In this document: piece after piece, positions 12,063 to 25,600 of the stretch
Numbering within the stretch: position 1 is the first letter of the stretch
Layout: each line of letters begins with the position of its first letter
NCBI GenBank assembly: GCA_037951105.1
Contig: JBAMJV010002956.1
Coordinates: 26,924-90,923 of the forward strand
Length of the DNA: 64,000 nucleotides
Direction: 5' to 3'
DNA from: Echinarachnius parma
Taxonomy: Eukaryota; Echinodermata; Echinoidea; Clypeasteroida; Echinarachniidae
Program-made: the position numbers and the translations under genes
The notes under the pieces: model-generated
Told to the model about the DNA's origin: nothing
Database searches by the model: none
The model's input: only the letters and a program-made list of their open reading frames with translations

Positions 12063-13911
12063 CACCCCAGGAAACTACATTGCAGCCTCCTGTCTATAGA
12101 GGCCTGCTACCTAAAGTGGTTATCTTTTTCTGTCTCTCTTGGTTGGCACATGATGCCTTGCTCACTTTTTTAGAAGAGAATGCCAAAGTGTTCTGGTTAG
12201 AGTTGAATTGATAGGAGTGAAAAATAAACAAACATACTGTCACTGTATGGGGCTTAGGGCCCCCAAAATGCCAAAAAGAGCCCCCTGAAAATCATAAAAA
12301 AAGTTCAATGCAAATCAAATTTTAGAGTAGTACATGTATTTTTATGCAGACAAGCTTTCAAAGTACCAACCCCCCCCCCCCCCCCCCGAAAAATGCATTA
12401 CAATTTTTTTTCCCTGATTGATAGTAAGGATACATCATTCATCCGAGGTCTGACATAGACTTCCACTTCCCTGCATGGTTCTACATAGCGAAAATGGGTC
12501 ACTGTGGCCTACATGTACATGTTGAAGCTTTAGAAATATGATATCTTTGGTGTCAAGAGATATGTCAATGAAAAAACTGACAAATTTGTTCAATATTTAG
12601 TTCATTATGATTTAATTTTATTAAAAATCAGAATAATAATGTGCAATTAGTGTGTAGCTCCAGGAAAGAATAATATATGGTTAAGTTTGAGTATTAATTT
12701 TATTATGACTAAAATGCACTTCCAATTCCATTTAATAAAAAGCACATATCGTTTCCATCAAGCCATTCAAACATAAAACAGAATAATAATATTAACATCA
12801 AGAACGAAACAAAACAAAAATGGACTTGACTACAATGGGAAATAACAGGGCTAACTAGTTATTTGGAAAAAATTATGTTTTCTCACAATAATTAAATGTA
12901 AAATAAATTAATGTTACATACATGTTCTTACATGTACATGTACGTTCATCGGTATACATATTAGCGTTCAAGATTTTACGTCTTACGAAGCCATCCAATG
13001 TCATTTGCTAATAAGTTCAAGAGGGCAATTAGACTACAACTGTAAACTGTATCATACATTTTTCTTCTAGGTAGACTTCTTAATTAAATCTGCAACCCTT
13101 GCCCATTTCATTTCCGTGAAAGATGTCCAGCAAAAAGTAGAAAAACCCAAATTTTGCTTTTGATTTGATTATGTAGTCGTAGGCAACTTTTAGAGCTTGC
13201 TTGCATAGAAATAACACTCGTAAGTCTAACATGTTTTGTACGTTGAGCTTTATAATGATGCATTATGGGATTCTTCTGATGGTAGTTTAGATTTGTAAAT
13301 CGGGTACGCGATGCCATCTTAAATGCGAATGCCGTGCCACATGGTGCGAAATACACACTGGCCCATTGTTCCATGATGACATAAATGGTACCCTGGGGTA
13401 CCAAATGAAAATCCGCCATTTTGTTTAATTATTTATTTATTTTTCAGGGCTGTACACTGGGGTACCAAAGAGTATGAAATTGTTTTTGTTATGCTTTATT
13501 AACGTTCAAAAATCTCTCTTTTCGGCCGTGGCAGCGTGCATACAAGCGCTGCATACACAACGCAGGATACCGGGGTACTGCGCGTGTCATCACATGTATG
13601 TAGTGTGCACAAACTAGAGTAGTTATCATGTTTTGACAGATTCTACAAATCACCATGCGTTGCAGTCTTTAGTCAATCAGCAGGAGGTATTACTATTAGA
13701 AAATACTCCTTGGTCAACTGTGGACTATACTTATGTCACCCTGCTAGGTCAAGCCATGGTCAAGCATAATCCAAGCATAAGAATGTTTGGCTAGTGGTCA
13801 GTAGACATACACCCAAAGTCATTCTGAACAGTAAAGGTTAGGAAATAGGGGAAGGGTGTAGAGGGGTGGGGGGGGGGGGCAGGAAGGGGGTATAGTTATT
13901 GCAACCACCTG
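12063..13911. other. Non-coding, simple sequence
   Basis: Contains a poly-C run at about 12,369-12,387 and AT-rich unique-looking sequence. A 103-codon minus-strand frame at 13,108-13,419 shows no recognisable family features and is not called as a gene. Confidence 0.45.
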
Positions 13912-14297
13912 TTAAAGGGATCTAGTAACTTTGTTGACATGTGCAAAAAGTGATGAATGGTTGATGCAATGTATATTATTGTTATATCATATGTCCACAG
14001 GGTATTGTGTGAAAATTTCAAGTCAAATGGACATTGCATAGCCAAGTAATGAGCGAAAATGCAAAGTGATATTCAATAACTCCCTGCACTCACTTTGTAC
14101 ACAGAAGAAAAACTCGCCCGGAGTTTTTCTTATCTGAATACTTCGATCGTACATATCTTTGTAACGAAAGGGAAATTTGAATAACCGAAACCTGTCCCAT
14201 GATTTTATTGTTAATACGAATACAACAAGGTATGAGGGAACCGCTAGAATGAAAATTTTATTTTGAGGATTTGGACAATGTTACTAAGTCCCTTTAA
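13912..14297. mobile_element. TTAA-flanked MITE, family A copy 2
   Basis: Same family as 1,535-1,926, with TTAA flanks, AGGGATCTAGTAAC at the left end and GTTACTAAGTCCCT at the right end. It has its own internal substitutions. Confidence 0.8.
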
Positions 14298-14324
14298 TAT
14301 GGGTACTCAAACCCACCCATTAGA

Positions 14325-14630
14325 TGTGGATACTTGCCCCTTCGTCTACACCCATTTGGTTTACATCCATTTGGTCCACTACCAAAAACAATTCAGGGTT
14401 TTTTTAATGATTATAATTATGGCTTGGATACAGTGAAACAAAGTACATCTAGGGGCTCAGGGTGAATTCGCCCCTGAAATGCCAAAAGAGCCTCCAAAAG
14501 TCATAAAGAGAGCCCAGATAAATTTGGTAGAGTTCAATGCAAAATAAATTTTAGAGATGTAGACCAAAAGAGATGTAGACCAAAAGAGATGAAGACCAAA
14601 CTGGTATAGACCAGTCAACCTGTAAACCAT
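14325..14630. repeat. Repeat rich in 'ATTTGGTCTAC' words
   Basis: Forward 'catttggt(c/t)tac' words at the left and complementary 'gtagaccaaa' words at the right give a loosely inverted structure. A related arrangement occurs at 34,252-34,500. Confidence 0.55.
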
Positions 14631-14799
14631 TCTTAAGGTCATGCTAAGGACACATCATGGACACTGCTGAACTGACCAGTTCTTGGGACAAGGTCACTTG
14701 GACTAAGATGGAAGACCTTGTTTGACCCTTTGACCCTAATGTCCTCTACAAATAGTCTCTGCTATGCAGACACTTTCATAACAAATTGTGTGAAAATAT

Positions 14800-14980
14800 T
14801 TTGACCTGTCCGTTGCTTGATGGCCACCTGTCTATAACAGCCAACCTGCCTATAGTGGCCCCCAAAAGTGACCCCCTACAGAAAATATATTGATATGAAA
14901 CCTGAATTGAGGTCACCTGTCTAAGATAGTGGCCACTATTATTGTTTCCCTAGGCCTAATATGGTCACAGGTTTGACTGA
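14800..14980. repeat. CAAACCTGTC-type interspersed repeat, degraded copy
   Basis: Contains 'ggccacctgtctata', 'cagccaacctgcctatagtgg' style segments and a terminal CACAGGTTTGACTG, as in the better copies at 22,033 and 36,549. Confidence 0.65.
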
Positions 14981-16740
14981 ATATTGACCTGCTGATTGCA
15001 TGGTAACTGATAACCCTTGGAACTATAAAATGATAATAGATCAAACAATTTTAATCTTACAGTAAGGACAATTTTGTTCTATCTATTATCATTTTACAGT
15101 TCATTTTTTGTTATTTCACAAAGTAGGTAAATCAAAGTTAGACAATGAAGAGTGTTTTTGTATATTTTCCATAATGATTAATTTGCTTTATTCACCCATT
15201 TCAGTTATCCAGTGTTGTGTGGAATTTGTGGATGAAGTTCTGGGTTACACATATTTGTTTATGATCACCAATTTTGATTTATACAGGCCTGTACTTTTGA
15301 TTTCTGTTTCCTCTCTTTTCAAATCGTCCCCCACCACGATAAACCTTTGACCCACAATGTCTTTATAGCTGAACCAATAGGAAGTTATTACTCTATAGCA
15401 AACTCTTTTCAGTGGTGATGATTTATTATTATTGCTATAAAATCATTCTGACTGACAATATTTTACTTTTGCTAGAAAAACAACATGTGTATGTATTGTG
15501 TACTGTAGAAATTGACGTAGATGTGCATGCAGCTACAGTACATTGTTTATCAACAATCTATGTATGTATAAATACTTGTTCTGTGTTTATGTCATATATT
15601 TCTGGTCAGTTTTGTCCATATTTATCAACAATCGAGTATCCTTAGACCTGAAACTATGTCATGATAAGGTAAAAGATAAGGCTTAGAGCTTGAACTTGCG
15701 ATAAAGAGAAAGAAAAGAAAGAAAGAAAAAACCCCACTCACACCTGTTGAATCTTATCTTTTACTGATAATTTCAGTACCATTTGCCAACCTTTTAAAGA
15801 TTGTCATGCGTGGGGTTGCTACATCGCAGTTTGCCGTTGTAAACTAGGTTACTTTTTTATTATTATTATTTATTCGACCAAAAAGCATAATACAGTGTAA
15901 AATACAACACAATTGCGACAAAAGAAAATAGTGAGAAGCAGTATGTGGGCCAGGGTTCACAAAAGTTTTTAAAACGCACTGGTTCCAGAAGATGCAGCAT
16001 TACGGAACATAAATAACAATAATTTTATACGAAGATGGTTTTAAAATTATCTGTCAACGTCCAAATATAGCTAAATTATCTTAAAGTCATACCTGTAAAG
16101 TGTCCAAATCCACGAAAATTACTTGGAGCTTCCTCGTTTCTCTTCTACCGTGTTGTTTAGCTTATGGTAAGAGAAGAATAAAATAGGGTTTGATTATTTT
16201 CAAATGTCCCTTTAGTATGAAGATAATTATCATTGAAAATCATTATTTCTAAAGCGTTAATCAACGCAATTGAAAAAAAGTACAATTGTCTTAGCTGAGA
16301 ACGTCCACATGCAGCACCCGTGAGAACATTCCGGAGATTGAACTTTGAGCCGAGCGAGTTCAAATTCCATGAATTATGTAATACGTGTGTAAAAATACAT
16401 GGGTGCGAATATCTCAAACGGATCATTCATTACTGCGACAAAAGTATGGCAGACCATCAGTATTCGGTGATAAAATATTAACTCAATATTCGTTTTTTTC
16501 ACTAGGTAAACAGTGTTCGTTTTCTTTCAAACTTTCACAAATCTTTCAATTGTATTTTACAATGATATTGATATAGGATTGAAGTCTCAAATGTCATTTT
16601 GTGCAATATCTGACACTTTACAGACCTCACTTTAACCACATTGAAATAGAGAATAAACTTTGTGCTCACTGTGTGAGTGTGTTTATTGCACCATGCGCAA
16701 GGTATTCGCAAGATGGCACCACAAATCTGATTCATGATTC
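14981..16740. other. Non-coding stretch, possible retroelement tail
   Basis: A 'tttattattattatttattcgacc' style stretch at about 15,858 resembles the 3' end of an inverted non-LTR element, but nothing coding is attached. No gene is seen. Confidence 0.4.
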
Positions 16741-17530
16741 TAACCACCTTTGAGGCTCATTAACCCGTTCCCTTCAAGTTTGTGAAATCCCCATAGACTT
16801 TGTACACAAGCCACCCGGTTCCTGTAGTCAGGGGGTTAGTTAACTCAAGATTGACACTGCATGGTTAATAATACAAATAGATAAAATAAAACTAAAGAGA
16901 GAGAGGGGAAGAGGGGAAAATGAAGATGGACAAGGGGAAATGGAGAGAGGAGGAAAGAGGTGGAGAATAAAGGAGAGAGGTGGAGAAACAAGGGGAGAGA
17001 TGGAGAAAGAAAGAGAGAGATTTGATAAAGGAGGAGAGAAAGATGAAGGGGGAGAGAGATGAACAGAGAGAAGAGAGAAGGGGGTTGGCGAGACAAGATG
17101 AGGGGGCCTGTGAGGTTAAACGAGGGAGACGGGACAAAGTTCATTGTCACATTCTGCCATTCAACCACCTTTGAGGCTTATTAGCCCGTTCCCTTCAAGT
17201 TTGTGAAATCATAGACTTTGTGAAATCATAGACTTTGTACACAAGCCACCCGGTTCCCGTAGTCAAGGGGTTAGTTAACTCCAGATTGACACTGCATTGT
17301 GAATAATACAAACTAAAGAGAGAGAGGGGAAGAGGGAAAAATGATAAAAAAAGGGGGAATGGAGAGAGGGGGAAAGAGGTGGAGAATAAAGTAGAGAGGT
17401 GGAGAAACAAGGGGAGATGATGAAATAAGGGGAGAGATGGAGAAAGAAAGAGAGAGATTTGATAAAGGAGGAGAGAATGATGATGGAGGAGAGAGATGAA
17501 CAAAGAGAAGAGAGAAGGGGTTTGGCGGAA
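16741..17530. repeat. Large tandem duplication (~423 bp) with polypurine tracts
   Basis: The block starting AACCACCTTTGAGGCT at 16,741 recurs at 17,164. Each copy ends in a long G/A-only tract (about 16,886-17,110 and 17,306-17,520) rich in GGAGAGAGG words. The 'aacccgttcccttc' portion also appears alone at 39,731-39,806. Open frames here are low-complexity S/L/F/P or E/R/K strings. Confidence 0.88.
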
Positions 17531-17890
17531 CGAGACGTTTTGTACACAAGTATTTGTAAATCAACGTCATGTTGTATTTGAGATATGATTCTAAAATACC
17601 ATGTTATATATTGAATTGAAATTTAAAAATTATAATTCTGTAACTTTCACTTATCAAACGATCGGCATATATTAAAGGCAAGGAAGTGCTACTATGGGTG
17701 TTTGTTTATTCCTAATTTAATTCAGGGAAGTGTCTACGTACAAGCAGTAATAATTATCCGCAGCTCAAACCTCGAAAACCGGCATAATTTATGATACGCA
17801 AGGGAAGATAAAAGAGAAACCTGAAAATTACGTAGCAAAACTACCTCATGGAAATCTGCATGTACGTCATTCTCTAAATGCGTTCATTTG

Positions 17891-18115
17891 AAGGATGGAA
17901 TTTTAAAAGTCTTTTATTACATGTGCAGTCATTTCTCTCTCTCTCTATCTCTCTCTTCAAAAATTGTTTCTAGAATATATCATGTTGGTTTTCAATGGAA
18001 AAGGATGGAATTTTTAAAAGTATTTTATTACATGTGCAGTCATTTCTCTCCGCCTCTCTCTCTCTCTCTCTGTCTTCAAGAAATGTATCTAGAATGTATG
18101 GTGATGTTTTTTCAG
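17891..18115. repeat. Tandem duplication, 110-bp period
   Basis: AAGGATGGAATTTTAAAAGT at 17,891 recurs at 18,001, each followed by 'ttacatgtgcagtcatttctctc' and a CT microsatellite. Confidence 0.88.
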
Positions 18116-18339
18116 TGCAATTAAATGTTGAAAACATGTTTGTGAACATATACTCTTTCTTGTTTTACCTCTCCCCTTTTCTAACAATCACAAAACATAT
18201 TTGTTTTCAATATATTGAAAATGTACTGTTACAAAAACATTCTCCCTTTCTGTCTCTCGTTTATCAGAATCTTTGTTCGACCTTGTTTTACCAAGGTTGC
18301 CCTCCCCCTATGCCCCCCCCCCCCCCCCCCCCCCCCGGC

Positions 18340-18510
18340 AACTTAAATTTATCTTCCATAGAATGCAGTTCCTTTAATGAAAATCTCATCTAGAAGTACA
18401 TAAGAGGGCAAGTAAATTGTCCGTTTGGGCAAGGAAAATTTGAACATTTACGATTTTACTTGCCCGAACGGGCCAGTAGAGACAAAATTAGTGTGGAGTC
18501 TTGCTCTAGT
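18340..18510. repeat. 'GGGCAAGTAAA' interspersed repeat
   Basis: Carries 'tctagaagta', 'gagggcaagt', 'acttgcccgaa(c)ggg' and 'ttagtgtgg' blocks also seen at 29,810-29,990 and 37,990-38,235. It directly follows a poly-C run (about 18,317-18,336). Confidence 0.65.
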
Positions 18511-19473
18511 ATTTTTAGTTGAATACATTTTCTCGTTCATCTTTCTCTGTGCCTCCAGAAGAGAAGAGTAGAGTAGAGAAGAGTAGCTGTAAATTATTTG
18601 TTAGCACTGGTTTATAGTAATAAGGCTTAGTAGTAGTAGGAATATGTAGGCGTTATTCACCGTCTCTCTAGGTCTCTCTCTCACTCCCTTCCTCTTTTCC
18701 CCACCGTCTCTTTCTCTGTACTCCGGACTCTCTTACGAGCAGCGCATTATGTTTGTATTCATAGGAGGAGTAGTAGTAGTAGTAGTAGGAAGAATCTGTG
18801 GGCGTACGTGCAGTGCGAGACCATATATTACCACATGCCCGAGTAGCGTCTAGTCAAAACACTGTCTGGCTGTTCAGCTGATTGCGCTGCATGCTAGCTC
18901 ATATACTCTAAGCGTTTGCTGTATCACCAGTCAACCACTACCGCTCTCCTCTCGTACTCTTGCCAACTCAACTCGACTTGGTCTGGGTCTTGTCAATTTT
19001 TATCATTGACTGTGTTTCATATGATTTCCATCTCTTAGTTTTCATGACGTATCTTCTCACAGCTTTATCTCATAGTTCGTGTCTCGCGTTCTACTCTCAC
19101 ATTCGTCAGAGATATTGGTTACTCGCGTTTGGAACGACATGCAGGACTTTTGTTTCTCATTATACAAGGTTGTTGTGGGAAGAATCTCTCACGTTGTAAG
19201 ATACAAGTATGTGCCACATCTTCACTTTCAACCACAAGCATCAAGTTCACATTTTTAAGGACAATGCTTGGACAGAAATTACTGACTAAATAAAATCACA
19301 AACGAGTTACTTGTTAATCAATAAGTTTGAAGACCAGCAAATGCATGTCTGGTTTTTCTTAGACTCAAAACTTCTTCTTGTGAACTTTCTGTGAGTAGAG
19401 GTTGTTGACTGAGGCATAAGTGACAAGTGTGCTTGTTGAACTTTGAAGAGCTCTTTGATTTGTGAGGGTAAGG
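18511..19473 (+). promoter_or_regulatory. Upstream / probable 5' UTR region of the UTX-like gene
   Basis: This is the sequence immediately upstream of the first called ATG. It includes AGT trinucleotide runs near 18,622 and 18,770 and CT-rich patches. I cannot place a transcription start. An in-frame TGA at 19,456-19,458 precedes the ATG at 19,474. Confidence 0.3.
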
Positions 19474-19643
19474 ATGAAGCGTAGGGCCTCATCATGTGGG
19501 GAGGAGGAGGAGGATGGTGATGCCAGTGACGGTTCGTACAAGAATCACATTTTCATTGAAGACATATCGTCGGCGGAAGAGTCCGATTGCGACGAGCAAG
19601 AGTTCTCCTCCGAGAATTACGACTCGGAAGACGATGACGATCG
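19474..19643 (+). CDS. KDM6A: UTX exon 1: acidic N-terminus (proposed)
   Basis: The ATG has A at -3 and an in-frame TGA 18 bases upstream. It encodes about 56 residues starting [18 protein letters not shown] and ends in an acidic DSEDDDD run before the donor CG|GTAAGT. It ends in phase 2, exactly what exon 2 needs, and the junction would read [10 protein letters not shown]. It does not resemble the vertebrate UTX N-terminus, so assignment to this gene rests on position, strand, phase and a strong donor. It could instead be the first exon of another transcript. Confidence 0.55.
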
Positions 19644-22600
19644 GTAAGTCACGTCGAAGAAGAAATGTGTGAACAAATCTGAGAGGATGCACATTTGTGA
19701 TATCACTGATAATGTTTTTTTTTAATTGTTTCTCATTGCTTTTGTTTGCTTTGATTCCTGACTAAATTTACTTCTATTCCTTTCAAAAATATATCATGGC
19801 CTTTACATAGATGGGTTGTTTACTTGTTATTCATATTGAGGGAGATACCTGAAACGGTTTAAATTCTAGACTGGGTGTACATGTTAGTTAAAATCCAGCG
19901 GAGGATAAACAAATAAAGGTCAGGGATTGTTAATGGGGACATTTCAAAGAATGGGGGGGGGGGGGGGGGGGGGGGGTGGGGGGAGATGATCCTTCTTGTT
20001 CCCTTGAGGATAGTACATTCAATATGTGGGATAATAGATAGCTTTTGGGGGCTTTACCCCTTGGCTGTAATATGAAGACAGCAGTACAGGGTCAAAACAA
20101 AGTCAAAGTTCCTTGAGCAGTTTTAATGTGAAAAAAGAAATAAGAAATCAAAGTAAAACAAAGCATCATTATTATTTTTCTGTTTAGAGGCTCTACAAAA
20201 TAACTAGTAACTATCCTTATTTTCCCTTTGAGAGGTACATGTACATGTAATGAGTGGGATAATCTGTGCACGATAAGTTTACTCCCCACGGCCCTCTTAC
20301 TGATACCGAGAAGTCGGTATACATGTAAGACACATTAAATCCCCTGTTTTTCCATCTTTCCTCGAGCTAGTGGGATCTTAATCTACATGTATGCTCTCTA
20401 GTATGGGATGAGGGATGGGGGAGGGTGCTGGTGGGGCTGCTGGGGGGACAGCCCCCCCCCCCCCCCCTCTACTATTTGTAATAGTCTGTACTCTGTCACC
20501 CTCTCTCAAAAATGTTCTGTGACGACTGACCACTTCTCTTAATCCACATCTTCATTCACTTTGTCCTTTGCCAAGTAGCATACACAGGACATGACGTACA
20601 TTGTACGTGTAGAATGTAGTTGAAGGACATTAAAACGTTGTCAACAACAAAAAACCCATCAGTCAATGGCAAGGATTTTAGAGAATAATAAAGGAGATAC
20701 TTAACATTCCCTCGAGGGAACACGTGGGATTGTTGAGTTGGTTGCTCGGGGGAAGCAGTGTGGTGAAGCTTTGTTATGAGCAGAACCTTGAGGGAAAAGG
20801 TTGCCGTGATCATGGCCACTGCCAAGAAATGTTTGGCGGCCAGGTTGATGATTAGTTGAACGGAATAATTGTAGAAAACAAAACAGTGGAACAGGGTTAG
20901 ATTTGTCCATACTTTGTAAAAATCAGTTTTCCAAATGGAAAATTTGTTGAGTCTTTTGTGAAGATGTGTGTAATTCAATTATATGTTGTTGTTTTGGGTG
21001 TTTTGATGAGCACAAACTTTGGGGAATCTGGCTAAGGTGGGGGGGGGGGGGGTGGTGAGAGAAGAGGTGGGTGTTTGATACCCCCTTCCATTTAGCAAGT
21101 TTGAAAGTGTTAAAACACCTGGTAAAAGAACCTATATCATCAATAATTGTTAGCCCAAATACCATGTTTGTTTTATTTTATAGATTGCTTTCTGTATTTT
21201 TGTTTTGTTGGTGGGGTGGGGGGGGGGGGGGGGGGCCGGCCGGGGGCTAGCCCCTGGCCTCAAGCACCCCCATCTGTATGGCAGTGAATGGAAAGTGTTT
21301 ACAACTACTTAACTACCCACCAATGTCATTTTCATGGTCTTCGATTGAAGTGATTTACAAATCATGAATGAAATGCGATACGCATGTTTTCTGTGCATTG
21401 CCCACTCGGTAGAGTAGGCGATACTTGAAGATTCAAGGTAACCCACCCACAAACCACTTCAATATGAATAATGCATTATTTACAATTTACAAACTTAGTA
21501 CTATCATTGAGTAATTGAAATGCACGCCTGCACGTACACATGGACAATGTGTATACATGTGTACAATGGGTGTCAAACCCACCCTCTTTTATCATGGATT
21601 TTAATGTACAAACTGGGTGGAGTCTAGTCTGTTCTAGTTAGCAAGTACCACGTAGTAACCACCTACTGACCTACATTATACATTTTAAATTATAATACCA
21701 CCTGTCTTTACTATAAAGATTATTGATCCATTTGTTCTTGTGATAAAGGATGTCAAGTTGCTCATTAAAATTCTTTGAAACCGTTGTAATATTTATTATA
21801 TTTGTACCCACGCACGCCTGCATGATCATGGCACTTAGCCATAGATATATTGTAACCCCAAGTTCATTCTGTTTCTAATCATTTGAGCAACTTGATCGTC
21901 ATCGTTATCATTAGGTATGCGTGGTTGGTTACCCACACACATCTCTACACATTCATTTGAGTTTGACTACCCCTACCCACACTTTCTTCTGAAAATGTGT
22001 CACTGCTCCTACTCACACCCCTCAATTTAAAGATACAGCCAAACCTGTCTTAGTGGCCACCTGTCTATAGCAGCCAACCTGCCTATAATGGCCACAACAG
22101 GGATCGCCTGCAGAGGAAAACAATGTTACAGAACCTGTCTATAGAGGTCACCTGTCTACAGTGGCCACTTTTCTTGTTTCCCTTGGGTGGTCACTATACA
22201 CAGGTTTGACAGTATGACATGACACTCTTTTGTTGTTACAACATAACGATAGTTCAAAACAACTTATCATTTGACTTTGATTTTGCTCATGGGTTTGAGC
22301 TAGACATTGCCTTGTAAGCAATCAATAGTTCACAACATTCTGGCTTGCCTGACATGGTTTATAACCAGGCAATTAATAGCTTTGAGATCTCACTTTGGTA
22401 CTCTTTAACTGATAGACTCTAAACTGAACTAATTCTTTCAATTACATGCAAGTTAGAACTTCTTTAAAAAAAGGATGTCCAGTTTCTTCAATACAAGGTT
22501 TAGTGAAGCGTCGGAACGCGAGTTAACGTGCAATACTCCTCAGCCAAGCGAAAACTCGAAAAACTTCCGTGAACCGCTTCGGTGATGCGAGTCATAGTGG

Positions 22601-25600
22601 GGATATCCCTTGTACCAGATACATGTAGTTGAGTCAGTTCCGCCCGCTAGATGCGGGGGAGGGCGTCCGTCGCACGTAGACCACGGTGTCTCTCATCTCG
22701 GCAAACTTTGGCTGGTAGCCAAGCTACTACTATATTGTGGGTGAGAGTGATAAAGGCGTAGTGGTGTAGCCACGGGTGGGGGGGGGGGGCGTGTGACCCC
22801 CTATAGCGGGGGAGGGCGTCGCACGTAGACCACGGTGTCTCCCATCTCGGCAAACTTTGGCTGGTAGCCAAGCTACTACTACAATTGTGGGTGAGAGTGA
22901 TAAAGGCGTAGGGGCGTAGCTACGGGTGGGGGGGGGGCATGTGACCCCCTATAGCGGGGGAGGGCGTTCGCCGCACGTAGACCACGGTGTCTCCCATCTC
23001 GGCAAACTTTGGCTGGTAGTCAAGCTACTACTATATAGTGGGTGAGAGTGATAAAGGCGTAGTGGCGTAGCTACGGGTGGGGGTGGGGGGGGGAGGGGCA
23101 TGTGATACCAATAGCGGGGGAGGGGGGAGGGCGTCACACGAGACATGTAGTGTCTCCCATCTCAGTAAACTTTGGCTGGTAGTCAAGCTACTACTTTATT
23201 GTGGGTGAGAGTGATAAAGCGCAGATGCGTAGCTACGGGTGGGCAGCATGTGCCCCCCCCCCCCCACCCCCCCCCCCCCCCCCCCCTCCCAATAGTTTGA
23301 GAAAAAAAAATAAAAACATAAGGGGAAAATCAGTGTAGAGAATACATACAGCAGTGCTCCACCTTAAACTTTTTTAATGGCCCTTTGGTCCACTTAGTAA
23401 CCAACAAACATGTTTTCCATAAATGATTGAATGTAAAGCTTGTACATGTTTACAGATTGAATTATAAACAAATATGAAGTTCCTGTCTATTTTTTGTGTC
23501 CTTTTCTTTTGTTGCTTGCTACATATGAAAGCCGAGATTTGCAGAGTGCAGTGTGACGTCAAAATCTTTAAAATTTGATAACAACTCCTCATTTATCTAT
23601 GTGCCATCTGCCAAACAATTTACATTTAAAAGATTACACGGAAAGAAGAAATATGAGAAATGTGACGCACAGACACTGAATGAGATTAACACATGAACTT
23701 ACATTGTTCTCTCGTAGTTGAACAATTATTCAGTTGCCCGATCGGGCAAGTAAACAAGACAATTTATGAAATTTGACTTGCCCAACACCAATTTTTACCC
23801 GACATTGTAGATAGGAGACAAGAGAACCTGTCTATAATTAAGACAAGTATAAAGACCACGTTTTCCTGCACATATTCCTTTCGTGGCCATTATAGTGTGG
23901 AAAAAAGGTTTGACTGTATTTGCATGGATACTACAGTATCTATGGTATACATGTGTGTGATTATTATTTATAAGTTTTAAATGGAAAAGGGATACATCGT
24001 CATGCGTGTCCGATCGTGATCGGAATTTGACGATGTGTTATGGTTGGGTAGTAGATGCAATATAGTCTAACCCCTTCTTGTAAAATGGTACATCTGTTGA
24101 CGTCAGGATTCGTATTGCCTTTCGGAAGTAGGACTACTACATTATTCATGGACGTGTTGTTTTGTATGCTAGATGTTGTCAGTCGGCGATGGAGTTCACG
24201 TTAGGGACAGTCATTATAAAGACAATTATAAGAAATGAAAGGGCTGGAGAGAGAAATGTTGGATGACAGATGCGTTTGAGAAAAAATGAGATGGAAAGTG
24301 ATTTGAAGTCGTCAAGACACTATACATTGTACAAATTGATAAAGAGCTAAAGAGAGAAATATTGGGTGAGAATGTGTGGAGAAAATATGCGTTGGAAAGA
24401 GATTTTAGTATTTTACATATAAGTTGGGGAGAGTTTTCAAGAAAGTATGAGAATTGAGAAAGGAGAAGGGTGGATGGAGAAACGATAAGTGTATAGGGAT
24501 GACAAAAAGAGAGAAAGAAAGCAAGTAAAATTATGGGCTTTGATAACATTCATGTAATGCATTTTTAATTTTGTTTGTATGAATTTCTTGATTTGCCCTT
24601 TTGTGATAATGTGTGCAATAATGAATTGTAATACTTTATTTGATAAACATGTAAGTTAGCTATCTTGTTTGTGTGTTTTTTGTTTTTTGTACAGTAGAAA
24701 ATGGTTAAATATTTTCATATTTTCTATAATCTTTTGCAGGGAAGTCAGAGCTTTCGAGCAGGTGCATAAATGAGAACAAATCATTTTCTTTTATTTTCTC
24801 AGCTCTATTTGACTTAACATTTGATTACATTGAATAACCTTTTTTTAGCGGATACGCAGTTCTCAGTAGTGTTTTGTTTATTATTTCTTTCAAAGATATA
24901 TAGTTTATTTTGTTGTCATATCATTATCAATAAATGAATGTGCAGGATGATCAGATCATTCCACCAGGTGCTGTATCCTTCATGTATACACTGTATGGGA
25001 ACAAATAATGTTCTTAAATGAGTTCTTATTGTTTTTTGTTATTTATGGTCATATTTTCTAAATTCAGTTCTCTTTTCTATATTTTTCAGGGCGGTCAGAG
25101 CCTTCCAGCAGGTGCTGTACATTGACCCAGGCTTCAGCCGAGCCAACGAGGTCCACCTACGACTGGGGCACATGTTCAAGGTCAACTCGGACTTTGACTC
25201 GAGTCTCAAGCACTACCAGTTGGCCCTCATCGACAACAGCCCGTGCACCCTGTCCAAGCCACAGAGTAAGTCATTTCATTTTATTAATTTGTGTCTCCTA
25301 GATGTAAAAAATGTCCCATCGGCCATCGCTTGATTGTTGTAATGGCTGCAGAGCTGCCAAGTCTTCCTGATTTCGCAGAAGACTTCCTGAAAATAGACCA
25401 AGATTACTGCATGGGATAGCCAATCTTCTTGATTATCAAAAAATTATTGTCATTAGGTTGTATGGATTTTATAGATATCTTCCTCGTTTCTGATGAAATT
25501 TCCCCAAATCTGCCCGATTGTTGAATTTCAATGTTGGTAGCTCTGTGGTGGCTGTCTCGTTGACAAGAGTCAAGAGTAAGTCATTCAAATAATACAGTAC

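Noticed and set aside
13108..13419. 103-codon minus-strand frame
   Set aside because: No recognisable family, no initiator or splice context, in a repeat-rich region; openness at this length is expected by chance over 64 kb.
16845..17570. Overlapping S/L/F/P-rich minus-strand frames
   Set aside because: Complement of the duplicated polypurine tracts; no domain, no splice context.
22653..23288. CRISPR-like array
   Set aside because: Four whole-unit tandem repeats of about 150 bp without a repeat-spacer pattern, in animal DNA.
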